A DNA stretch of 38,204 nt from a virus. Location of the stretch: positions 1-38,204 of IMG/VR virus record IMGVR_UViG_3300034106_001695, one strand, 5' to 3'. Both the position numbers and the translations under genes were made by a program. The notes beneath the pieces are model-generated. The model saw only the letters and a list, made by a program, of their open reading frames with translations. It did no database searches and was not told the origin of the DNA. Within the stretch, counting starts at the first letter, position 1; every line of letters begins with the position of its first letter. Positions 6,963 to 13,699 of this stretch are shown piece by piece.

Positions 6963-7338
6963 CCAAACCACGAGACTCAGAGCCGGCATGTTTGTCGACT
7001 CTGAGTACATGCGCGACCATTGTTATTTTGGTTACTTAACGCATCCGGCACTCGAGTATGACATCGCAGTTGGCATCACCATTGACGATGTTCGCAAGTT
7101 CAGCAAGATTAACAAACTTGTTCTGAGCAAGGAGCGCGATGTCGAGTACAAGCTCGGCATCCTATTGCCAACCTCTGACAAAAGCGGCATTGAGGGCTTC
7201 ACGGCAAAGGCTTTCATCGATGGTGGCCTGCATGACTTATTCATCTACCAATCGCAGTACCAAGAGATAGTTGAGCGAGGCTTCAGCATCAACATCACTC
7301 AGGAAGGTAAGATGTACGAAAATTTAGTAAATTTGTAA
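6955..7338 (+). CDS. Hypothetical protein, 127 aa
   Basis: A soluble alpha/beta-looking protein with no signal peptide or membrane segment. Features seen: F-V-D-S-E-Y-M-R-D-H-C-Y-F-G-Y near the start, and G-I-L-L-P-T-S-D-K-S-G-I in the middle. The family is not recognised. It is coupled to the upstream gene by an 8-nt overlap, and the gap to the next gene is 3 nt. Confidence 0.6.
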   Translation: MTNQTTRLRAGMFVDSEYMRDHCYFGYLTHPALEYDIAVGITIDDVRKFSKINKLVLSKERDVEYKLGILLPTSDKSGIEGFTAKAFIDGGLHDLFIYQSQYQEIVERGFSINITQEGKMYENLVNL

Positions 7339-7341
7339 ATT

Positions 7342-7482
7342 ATGCCACTATTCCAAGGAGACAGTCAAGAGGTCATTTCGATGAACATCCGCAAGCTAAT
7401 AGGCGAAGGATATCCACCTCAGCAAGCGGCTGCAATCGCACTGGCTGAGGCTGAGAAGTACCGCAAAGCACGCAGAAGGTAA
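7342..7482 (+). CDS. Conserved small phage protein (MPLFQG... family), 46 aa
   Basis: ATG at 7342, TAA at 7480-7482. The product M-P-L-F-Q-G-x-S-x-E-V-I-S-x-N-I, then G-x-P-P-Q-Q-A-A-A-I-A-L-A, ends basic. This pattern (start MPLFxG, later PQxQAVAIAL) is a very common tiny phage and prophage protein of unknown function, often near packaging or structural genes. It is well supported by the motif despite its size. Confidence 0.8.
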   Translation: MPLFQGDSQEVISMNIRKLIGEGYPPQQAAAIALAEAEKYRKARRR

Positions 7483-7499
7483 ACAACGACAAAACAGCG

Positions 7500-7817
7500 A
7501 TGCCAAAGCCGGAAAACATAGAGCCGCATAAGTTCAAGAAAGGGCAGACAGGCAACCCTAATGGGAGACCGCGTAAGCTGCCAGAACTCAGCAAGCTAAT
7601 GGCTGACATCTTGGGGGATGAGAAGAACGGACTGAGCACAGCGGAGCGCATCCTTAAGGCGATTGAGGCCAAGGCATTACGTGGCGATATAAAGGCAGCT
7701 GAGATGCTTCTCGACCGAGGCTACGGCAAGCCTAAGCAGACCAACGAGACCACGCTCAAGACTACCGAGCCGCTTGTGATTATAAGAACAGTTGAAAAAG
7801 ACAAAGGCAATGAATGA
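7500..7817 (+). CDS. Small-terminase-like protein (DUF5681 type)
   Basis: A 105-residue basic protein with K-F-K-K-G-Q-T-G-N-P-N-G-R-P-R-K near residues 11-26, the hallmark of DUF5681-type phage proteins that usually sit directly before the large terminase. The rest is helical (A-E-R-I-L-K-A-I-E-A-K-A-L-R-G-D-I-K-A-A-E-M-L-L-D-R-G-Y-G-K-P). A role in DNA recognition for packaging is inferred from the N-terminal motif and the gene order. The HNH gene starts 8 nt before its end, and so now separates it from the terminase. Confidence 0.7.
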   Translation: MPKPENIEPHKFKKGQTGNPNGRPRKLPELSKLMADILGDEKNGLSTAERILKAIEAKALRGDIKAAEMLLDRGYGKPKQTNETTLKTTEPLVIIRTVEKDKGNE

Positions 7818-8346
7818 AATTTGGAAAGCATTTAACGCAGAAGCTGAGGTTTCAAACTTTGGCAACGTAAGAACAATTGACCGAAAGGTTAAATATTGTG
7901 ATAAGTACATCAATGTAAAAGGCCGTACATTAAAGCCAGCAGCAGATAAAAAAGGATATTTAAGAGTAGCCTTCAAGCATGAAGGAAAGCATACTACATT
8001 CAAAGTTCATCGATTAGTTGCTCAACTATTTGTAAGCAACGATTTGAATAAGCCAATGGTTAACCACAAGGACGGCAACAAAAAGAACAACAATTTTCAA
8101 AACCTTGAATGGATGACTAACGCGGAGAATGTTCAGCATGCGTTTGACAACGGCTTGATAAAAGCTAAGCGCCTGCATGAAAGCCCGAGAAGCAAGCAAA
8201 CAAAAGAGGGCATTGAGTTCATGTATTTTCTTAGGGGTTTAGGCATGAGCTATAATTCAATTGCAAACGAAGTTGGAGTTTCTAAAAGCGTTGCAATGAA
8301 AAACATTAAAAACTATGAACTTTACGCTAACGCCAACACAAACTAA
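7810..8346 (+). CDS. NUMOD4/HNH homing endonuclease inserted upstream of terL
   Basis: A 178-residue homing-type endonuclease. Residues 1-50 are a NUMOD4-like DNA-binding module (I-W-K-x-F, E-V-S-N-F-G-N-V-R-T-I). The HNH core is H67-R-L-V-A-Q-L-F, V-N-H86-K-D88-G-N-K-K-N-N94, N98-L-E-W-M-T-N-A-E-N, with all key residues intact. Residues 145-168 (S-Y-N-S-I-A-N-E-V-G-V-S-K-S-V) form a C-terminal helix-turn-helix of the NUMOD1 type. ATG at 7810 overlaps the upstream stop by 8 nt, and the gene runs 32 nt past the terminase start (8315). It is clearly more AT-rich than its neighbours, a sign of recent arrival. I infer it is one half of a mobile cassette with the 39-nt gap in terL. Confidence 0.9.
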   Translation: MNEIWKAFNAEAEVSNFGNVRTIDRKVKYCDKYINVKGRTLKPAADKKGYLRVAFKHEGKHTTFKVHRLVAQLFVSNDLNKPMVNHKDGNKKNNNFQNLEWMTNAENVQHAFDNGLIKAKRLHESPRSKQTKEGIEFMYFLRGLGMSYNSIANEVGVSKSVAMKNIKNYELYANANTN

Positions 8347-9631
8347 AGCCTACGATATGGCTATCAACGAAGACTGCCGAGTTGTGGTTTTCGGTGGTGC
8401 CATACGATAATCGCCCCTGCTGGCAACGGTGGGGGCAAAGTCCCGTGGTGGCAAAACGTATTGGCTGTTGCTAACTCTCAGCTACCTCGCGCTGCAATAC
8501 CCGCGCAGCCGATGGGTGATTATTCGACGCAGCCTGCCCGACCTGAAGCGCACAACCTTCCCGAGCTTCAACTCGATACTTGACGATGGCGTGAATCAGT
8601 ACGTGGAAAGTTGGAACCGCGACACGCAAGTGGTGACATTCATCAATGGCAGTGAGTTGCTGTTCATGGCAGAGAGCTTTGACGATGACAAAGACCTCAA
8701 CCGCTTCAAGGGGCTCGAGGTGAACGGCGCTGGCTTGGATGAAGTTAACGAGCTGCAAGAGCAGACATTCTATAAGGTGCAAGAGCGCATCGGTAGTTGG
8801 AACAAGGCAATAGGCCAGCCGCCGATCGTGTGCCTGGCAACTTGCAACCCGGCCAACAACTGGGTGAAGTCAATCATTTACGAGAGGTACAAGGAGGGCA
8901 CGTTGCCCGAGCGGTGGACATTCATCCCGAGCAAGATTACCGATAACCCGCACATACCCGCTGAATACCTCGAGAGCCTGAAGGAGTTACCGCCCGTGCA
9001 GTACGCCCGATTCGTGGAGGGGGATTGGGATGTGATGGACGATGTGGCGAATCCATTCCTCTATGAGTGGGATGATGCGAAGCACATCGATGACAGCGTG
9101 CAGCTGAACCGCAATATGCCAGTGCACATCAGCGTTGACTTCAACATCAACCCGCTGTGCGCGCTTGTGATGCAGCACGTTGGCAGAGGCGCTGTGGTGG
9201 TGGATGAAATAAAGATTGAGAAGGGCAGCGTTGATGCGTTCTGCGATACTGTGCTTGCGCTCGGCATCCCGATGGGGCTGATACGCATCACAGGCGATGC
9301 GATGGGTAAGGGTGGCACGGTGCAACAGCGAGATAACTCAAGCGCCTACACCATGATAAAGCGGCGGCTCGGTATGAGCGATAGCCAGTTTCTGATTCCG
9401 GCTAACCCAACGCACTACAATAGCCGCATCGATTGCAACGCTGCATTGCGCAAGCTCGACATCCGCGTGAACTCAAAGCGGTGCAAGGGATTCGTGTTCG
9501 ATGCGAAGCAAGTGCAGTGCGATGCCAATGGCAGCATCATAAAGACCAATCGAAAAAACATTGCCGAGCGTGCTGACTTCTTAGATTGTTTTCGTTACTT
9601 TGTCAATGCAATACTAAAGCGATACTTATGA
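8315..9631 (+). CDS. terL: Terminase large subunit, interrupted in the P-loop by a 39-nt untranslated gap
   Basis: Packaging ATPase/nuclease. Starting at ATG 8315, codons 1-31 give the adenine (Q) motif L-T-P-T-Q9 and R-V-V-V-F-G-G-A-I-R31, then an in-frame TAA at 8408. The same frame resumes at 8447 with G-G-K-T-Y-W. Omitting 8408-8446 yields a 425-residue protein with Walker A G28-A-I-R-G-G-K34-T35, Walker B D129-E130, and the RNase H-like nuclease with D262 (V-D-F-N), D315 (G-D-A-M-G) and an Asp about residue 411. Without the first 31 codons the protein would lack the Q motif and first strand. A start at GTG 8429 is the conventional alternative. The ORF after the gap has no other defects, so it is probably a working gene. 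See the bypass element for the mechanism proposed. Confidence 0.88.
8405..8446 (+). other. Candidate translational bypass element in terL (take-off CGA, 39-nt gap, landing CGT)
   Basis: Take-off codon CGA (8405-8407) is followed at once by stop TAA (8408-8410). The gap contains a hairpin: arm 8413-8421 (GCCCCTGCT), loop GGCAAC (8422-8427), arm 8428-8436 (GGTGGGGGC), giving nine pairs, three of them G-T wobbles. The landing codon CGT (8444-8446) is Arg like CGA and both can be read by one tRNA-Arg with inosine in the anticodon. Decoding resumes at GGT. Skipping exactly 39 nt keeps the frame and restores G-A-I-R-G-G-K-T. These are the hallmarks of the 50-nt hop in T4 gene 60: stop after take-off, matched codons, hairpin in the gap, homing endonuclease next door. 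The mechanism itself is inferred. Confidence 0.7.
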
Positions 9632-9975
9632 GCGTATGTTCACCATGTTTCGATTCAGGCATCAGCGTTGCAGCTTGCAATGGCGGCATTCAGTTCGGCT
9701 ATGTAACACCGGAGGAAAGCTACACGATAACCATAACGCACAACGCAACCAAGCGCATGCAGACCTTTATTGCAACATCCGAACTGGATGGCACACTGAT
9801 GATCGAGGGCGCGAAGATTGACGCGCTGCAAGGCTACACGATTAGACTTGATGGCTGTGCAAAGTTCACCATCTGCGAAGTTGAGTATGACTGCATCAGC
9901 TTCAGCGTAGTGAATAAGGACATCGTGACTGAGGAACCCGCTTTTGTAAACTTACTCGAATGCTTGGACTGCTAA
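9628..9975 (+). CDS. Cys-rich small putative structural protein, 115 aa
   Basis: I start at ATG 9628, in ATGA overlap with the terminase stop, not at 9586. The N-terminus C-S-P-C-F-D-S-G and later C residues, together with T-P-E-E-S-Y-T-I-T-I-T, resemble short beta-rich proteins that sit in Bacteroidota phage structural regions. Alternating hydrophobic residues suggest an Ig-like or beta-sandwich fold. Function unknown; a small tail or head decoration role is possible from position. It ends 16 nt into the next gene. Confidence 0.6.
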   Translation: MSVCSPCFDSGISVAACNGGIQFGYVTPEESYTITITHNATKRMQTFIATSELDGTLMIEGAKIDALQGYTIRLDGCAKFTICEVEYDCISFSVVNKDIVTEEPAFVNLLECLDC

Positions 9976-10178
9976 AGAAACTAAAGAGCATCGCACACGG
10001 CTGGGCGCTGTGGGCGTTCGACACCAAGGAGAGCCGCGAGGTATCGAAGCCGCGCATGGAGATTTGCAAGACATGCCCATACCGCATTAAGCTAACTGAC
10101 ACTTGCCGCGAATGCGGATGCTTCCTCCCCGCTAAGACCAGAGTGCCTGATGAAACCTGCCCGCTGCTCCGTTGGTGA
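9960..10178 (+). CDS. Small zinc-ribbon-like phage protein, 72 aa
   Basis: The pattern R-M-E-I-C-K-T-C-P-Y-R-I-K, then C-R-E-C-G-C-F-L-P-A-K-T-R-V-P-D-E-T-C-P, has two CxxC pairs plus further Cys, fitting a zinc ribbon. This is a recurring small family in phage late regions. Function is unknown. It overlaps the previous gene by 16 nt and is followed 1 nt later by the next ATG. Confidence 0.7.
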   Translation: MLGLLKKLKSIAHGWALWAFDTKESREVSKPRMEICKTCPYRIKLTDTCRECGCFLPAKTRVPDETCPLLRW

Positions 10179-10179
10179 C

Positions 10180-10434
10180 ATGATGACCGGCTTCATCTTG
10201 GTTAGTGCCTTGCAGCACAAGGATGAAGTGGACGAGCTGCTCGACAAGGACGAGCGATGGCTTGACCTGATTATAAACACCAGCGACATCAGCGTGGTGT
10301 ATGAGGATGAGAGCGCAGAGCGGACATTCATAACGCTAATGAGCAACGATAAAGAGATTACCACAAAGAACACACTGGATGAAATTATTCAAAAGATTAG
10401 GCGAGCGACTTCGATCAACATTTACTCGCAGTAA
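10180..10434 (+). CDS. Hypothetical acidic protein, 84 aa
   Basis: I start at ATG 10180, just after the zinc-ribbon stop (10178); an ATG at 10150 would overlap that gene. The protein is acidic (D-E-V-D-E-L-L-D-K-D-E-R) with a mostly helical appearance and no known motif. Its last 56 nt overlap the tail chaperone gene. Its place just before that gene suggests a tail-assembly or connector-related job, but nothing in the sequence proves it. Confidence 0.55.
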   Translation: MMTGFILVSALQHKDEVDELLDKDERWLDLIINTSDISVVYEDESAERTFITLMSNDKEITTKNTLDEIIQKIRRATSINIYSQ

Positions 10435-11002
10435 GAAGCAGAAGCCATTGCGCCCGATGGTTGAGTTATTCAAACACGAAGGGCATACCTACTATCGATT
10501 CCCGAAGGAACTCAACCTACCGCTCGAGAGGTTCTCCATGAGCATGAGCCTAATGGAGCGCATCAGCTCTGGGCTATCCGGCAGCGAGATGGAGCGCATA
10601 CTTAGCGGCATGGAGAAGGCATTGAGTGCTGGCTTGAGCAACCCAAAGAACGCAGCCGTAGTGGCTGGCTATATCCACGTAATACGCGAGCGGCAAGATA
10701 CAGTCATCCATCGAGACCTATTGCTTAACCTTGCTGCGACATGGGTGGTGCTTGACGATGAAGACCCCGGCGTTATCGACCCGACTATCCATCAAAAGAA
10801 ACTTGAGTTATTCGAAGCGATGTGCAAGGAGGCTTCGCACGATTTTTTTACTCGCTTGGATATCGCTCCGCTGATGCCATTGTTAACTATGTCTCCACAA
10901 GACTTTCAGATATTGTGGGAGTACAACGTGGAGGAACAGCGAAAGCTGACACAAGCGCTCAAGCATCTCAATACTCACCTCGATACCGGGCGAAAAAAGT
11001 AG
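10379..11002 (+). CDS. Tail assembly chaperone, zero-frame product (gpG-like)
   Basis: A 207-residue, mostly helical cytoplasmic protein directly upstream of the tape measure gene, which is the usual site of the gpG/gpGT chaperone pair that coats the tape measure before tail assembly. Starts M-K-L-F-K-R-L-G-E-R-L and ends in L-N-T-H-L-D-T-G-R-K-K. A T-run at 10843-10849 lies at codons 155-157, and a second overlapping frame continues past the stop to 11148, the hallmark of a frameshifted chaperone. Sequence similarity to any gpG is not visible to me, so the call depends on position and the frameshift. Confidence 0.65.
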   Translation: MKLFKRLGERLRSTFTRSKKQKPLRPMVELFKHEGHTYYRFPKELNLPLERFSMSMSLMERISSGLSGSEMERILSGMEKALSAGLSNPKNAAVVAGYIHVIRERQDTVIHRDLLLNLAATWVVLDDEDPGVIDPTIHQKKLELFEAMCKEASHDFFTRLDIAPLMPLLTMSPQDFQILWEYNVEEQRKLTQALKHLNTHLDTGRKK

Positions 11003-11148
11003 TCGATGACCTAAGGGCTCAAGTGATGGATTTGTGCGCTGGCAACATCGTTGAGTTCAATACTCTTATGGCTTCCGATGTTTCAACTTATTTGCTTAAA
11101 TTTGAGCTGTTCATAAAGCAGCAAAAAAATGGCATCAGCAAAGGTTGA
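10379..11148 (+). CDS. Tail assembly chaperone, -1 frameshift product (gpGT-like)
   Basis: The ribosome would shift back one base on T-TTT-TTT at 10843-10849 and continue at TAC (10849), giving residues 1-157 of the zero-frame protein joined to about 99 more (Y-S-L-G-Y-R-S-A-D-A-I-V-N-Y-V..., ending G-I-S-K-G). The -1 frame is open from 10822 to 11148, well beyond the zero-frame stop, and ends 20 nt inside the tape measure gene. A product of about 256 residues fits the GT pattern. The long form would link the chaperone to the tail tube protein. There is no independent start with good context for the second frame apart from ATG 10822. Confidence 0.65.
10843..10849 (+). promoter_or_regulatory. 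-1 ribosomal slippery heptamer (T TTT TTT)
   Basis: Seven T residues sit exactly in the X-XXY-YYZ register of the chaperone frame (GAT-TTT-TTT-ACT). Both tRNA-Phe positions re-pair perfectly after a one-base backward slip. I do not see a strong hairpin just downstream, so stimulation may come from elsewhere. Confidence 0.72.
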
Positions 11149-13699
11149 GATAATTTACGAAGCCGAAGCATCCAGCCTCAAGGCAACGGTCAACGAAGTA
11201 ATCAAGGCCAATGATGCGATTGTTACCGATACGAAGGAAACAACGAAGGAGGTCAGCGATGAATACAAGAAGATTGGAGCCTCCGCTTCCGCTGCCTTTG
11301 GCGGCACTCAAGTAAAGGCCGCACTCGATCAGCTCAACAAAGAATCGGATAAGCTAACGGCCAACCTCAAGGAGTTGCAGAAAGAGCAGATACTACTTGT
11401 CGGCTCCGGCAATAAACTTACCAAGTCTTACCAGGATAACATCAAGGCACAGGCCGCGCTGAAGAGTCAGATAAGCCAAGTCAATCAGGAGCAAGCGGAA
11501 TTGAATCGCACCTTCGGCCAGACCGAGGAAAAGCAAAAGACATTGACCGGGCAGTTGCGTGGACTCAAGCAAGAGCTCGCGTTACTCGAAGAGCAGGGCA
11601 AGGATAACACTGATGAGTTCAATAAGTTGTTATTCACAGCGGCAAAGCTCGAGGACCAAATCGGCGATACACGCGAGCGTGTGCGTGTGCTGGCATCTGA
11701 CACGTTCAAGTTCGATGCAGCGGTAGGCGCAACGCAAGCTCTGGCATCAGGCTTCGAGGTTGCGCAAGGTGCGGCGGCTTTGTTCGGTTCGGAAGGCAAG
11801 GAGTTACAGGAAGTGATCGCGAAGACCACAGCTGTGACTGCCATCGCTAACGGCGTGAATGACCTGGCTAATCAAATCACTGGGCAAGGTCCGCTCAAGC
11901 TTGCGCTGTATGCTGCTGGGCAAAAGGCTGTTGCTGTTGCCACTGCCATCAGCACCGGAGCAATCAGCGCATTCAGGGTGGCATTGGCTGCGACTGGCAT
12001 TGGTTTGTTCATCACTGGCGTTGCTTTGCTTGTAACCAAGTTACAAGATGCCGCAGCAAATCAGGCATCACTTAATCGCAGCTTGGAGTTATCTAAGGCC
12101 GCTGCTGAAAATTCAAAGAAAGCAATTGAAGAATTAAGGAATGCACAACTTGATTCAGCTACCAGAACATTAATTGCAACGGGTCAATTAAGCCAAGCAG
12201 AGGCTGACAGACTTGAAAGTATAAAAGGTATAAGAAAGCAAGTAGATGAAAACATAAATGTAGAACTTGCAGCTCAAGCAAAGCTAATTGTAGAAAAGCA
12301 AAAATTAGAACAAAGGCTTGCTGTATTCAAAGACGCAGTTGATGGCGATGTAATTAGAAAGCAAAGAAAGAATATACAAGACCAGATTGACAACCAAGAG
12401 GCTGAGATTAAGAAGAGCCAAGAGAATATTAGACAAATTAGGCAAGCAGGCTTGTTAAGTGAAGCTCAGTTTAATCAGGCGTTAAGAAGCGAAGAATCAG
12501 CTAAGGACAGAGAGGAAGCACAGAAGCTCGCCGATGACGCTGCGAAGCAAGCCAAGGCCAATGCTGAGGATATAGCAAAAGCACAGCGTGAAACATTCAA
12601 CGCGTTGCGACAAGAGACAGCTTCATTGCAAATTGCTTTCGATAATCAAGTGGCAGAAGAGCGCAAGAAAAATGAGGCAAGGCTTCAGGTAGAACTTACT
12701 GACCTTGCAGATACATCATTGCAGACTCAGCTCGATACAAGGCTTGCATTCCTTCGTACTCTTGAGATTGAAGAAGGCAGTTCGCTGGATAGAAGGATTA
12801 ACATTATCGAACTTGAAGCACAGAAGAGACAAGATGCGATTCGCAATAGTGTTGCCGACCAAACGCTTGCTAACAAGTTAATACTTGAGGACCAAGCAAA
12901 GACCGAGCAAGCCATCCGCGATGAGCGAAAGAAATCACGCGATGAAGCAATCGACCAAGCGTTTGAGATTGCAAGTGCTTCGGCTGATGCGCTTGATAGT
13001 ATCTTGAAGTTTCAAAGCCAGCTAACCGAGAACCGAATTGCTGAGATACAAAGCACCAGCGAAAAGGAACTCGAAGCGATTAACAGCTCACTCGAAAGCG
13101 AAGTAGTTAAAGCCAACAAACGCGAGGCATTGGAGAAGCGCACACAATCGAAGATAGCAGCCGAAAAGCAAAAGCAAGCGCGTCAAGAGAAGGCATTGAA
13201 TATCTTCCGAGCAACCATTGACACGGCTGCATCAATTGTTAAGACAGGGGCGCAGCTCGGTTATCCCGCAGCGCTTCCATTCCAAATCCTTGCCGGTATT
13301 GTTGGAGCTGCTAACATCGCAGCAATCGCAGCACAGCCATTGCCTAAGTTCAAGAAGGGTGGTATGGTAGGCGGGCGAAGCCATGAAGCGGGCGGTACAT
13401 TGATTGAAGCCGAGCGTGGCGAGTACGTTGTGAATAAGAACTCAGTGATGCGCAACCGCCGCGAACTGGATGCGATTAACACATCGAGCGCAGCGTTCAA
13501 GCGGTTAATTGATGAGCGTTACGTGCGCCCTGCCATACTTAGCTATGCGATGAATAACAAGCGCGATGGCATAACGGTTAACGCTTCGCTGAACAGCAAT
13601 TCGATGGAGAAAGAGCTCAAGGGATTGCGAAAGGACATGCGCAATAAGAACACCATTGTAAACATTAACGGCGGGGATTCGCGATACACATGGCAGTAG
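11129..13699 (+). CDS. Tape measure protein
   Basis: An 856-residue protein that sets tail length and helps DNA pass into the cell. The N-terminal two thirds is Ala/Gln/Glu/Lys-rich coiled coil. A hydrophobic segment lies near residues 283-305 (G-I-G-L-F-I-T-G-V-A-L-L-V-T-K-L) and another near 700-735. The end has K-K-G-G-M-V-G-G-R-S-H-E-A-G-G-T-L-I and then E-R-G-E-Y-V-V-N, a C-terminal module typical of tape measures in this phage group. At about 1.5 angstroms per residue the tail would be near 130 nm. The stretch about 12060-12500 is notably AT-rich compared with either side, suggesting a replaced internal segment. ATG 11129 overlaps the chaperone end. Confidence 0.9.
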   Translation: MASAKVEIIYEAEASSLKATVNEVIKANDAIVTDTKETTKEVSDEYKKIGASASAAFGGTQVKAALDQLNKESDKLTANLKELQKEQILLVGSGNKLTKSYQDNIKAQAALKSQISQVNQEQAELNRTFGQTEEKQKTLTGQLRGLKQELALLEEQGKDNTDEFNKLLFTAAKLEDQIGDTRERVRVLASDTFKFDAAVGATQALASGFEVAQGAAALFGSEGKELQEVIAKTTAVTAIANGVNDLANQITGQGPLKLALYAAGQKAVAVATAISTGAISAFRVALAATGIGLFITGVALLVTKLQDAAANQASLNRSLELSKAAAENSKKAIEELRNAQLDSATRTLIATGQLSQAEADRLESIKGIRKQVDENINVELAAQAKLIVEKQKLEQRLAVFKDAVDGDVIRKQRKNIQDQIDNQEAEIKKSQENIRQIRQAGLLSEAQFNQALRSEESAKDREEAQKLADDAAKQAKANAEDIAKAQRETFNALRQETASLQIAFDNQVAEERKKNEARLQVELTDLADTSLQTQLDTRLAFLRTLEIEEGSSLDRRINIIELEAQKRQDAIRNSVADQTLANKLILEDQAKTEQAIRDERKKSRDEAIDQAFEIASASADALDSILKFQSQLTENRIAEIQSTSEKELEAINSSLESEVVKANKREALEKRTQSKIAAEKQKQARQEKALNIFRATIDTAASIVKTGAQLGYPAALPFQILAGIVGAANIAAIAAQPLPKFKKGGMVGGRSHEAGGTLIEAERGEYVVNKNSVMRNRRELDAINTSSAAFKRLIDERYVRPAILSYAMNNKRDGITVNASLNSNSMEKELKGLRKDMRNKNTIVNINGGDSRYTWQ

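Noticed and set aside
7328-7335. TAAATTTG as a promoter for the gene at 7342
   Set aside because: It matches TAnnTTTG but there is no -33 element at the right distance, and it falls in the end of an AT-rich coding region.
8408-8410. Stop-codon recoding or readthrough of the TAA in terL
   Set aside because: Many other genes here end in TAA (for example 517-1107, 5947-6273, 17994), so TAA is a stop. Readthrough would insert 13 residues in the P-loop.
8346-8446. Small group I or II intron in terL
   Set aside because: 39 nt is far too short for a self-splicing intron, and no intron core is visible. The HNH gene lies outside the gap, not inside.
8429-9631. Terminase starting at the GTG at 8429 as a simple, complete gene
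   Set aside because: It would lack the adenine (Q) motif and first strand that are encoded just upstream in the same frame, and it would carry an odd start inside a hairpin. The perfect joint after 39 nt explains the data better, though this start cannot be excluded.
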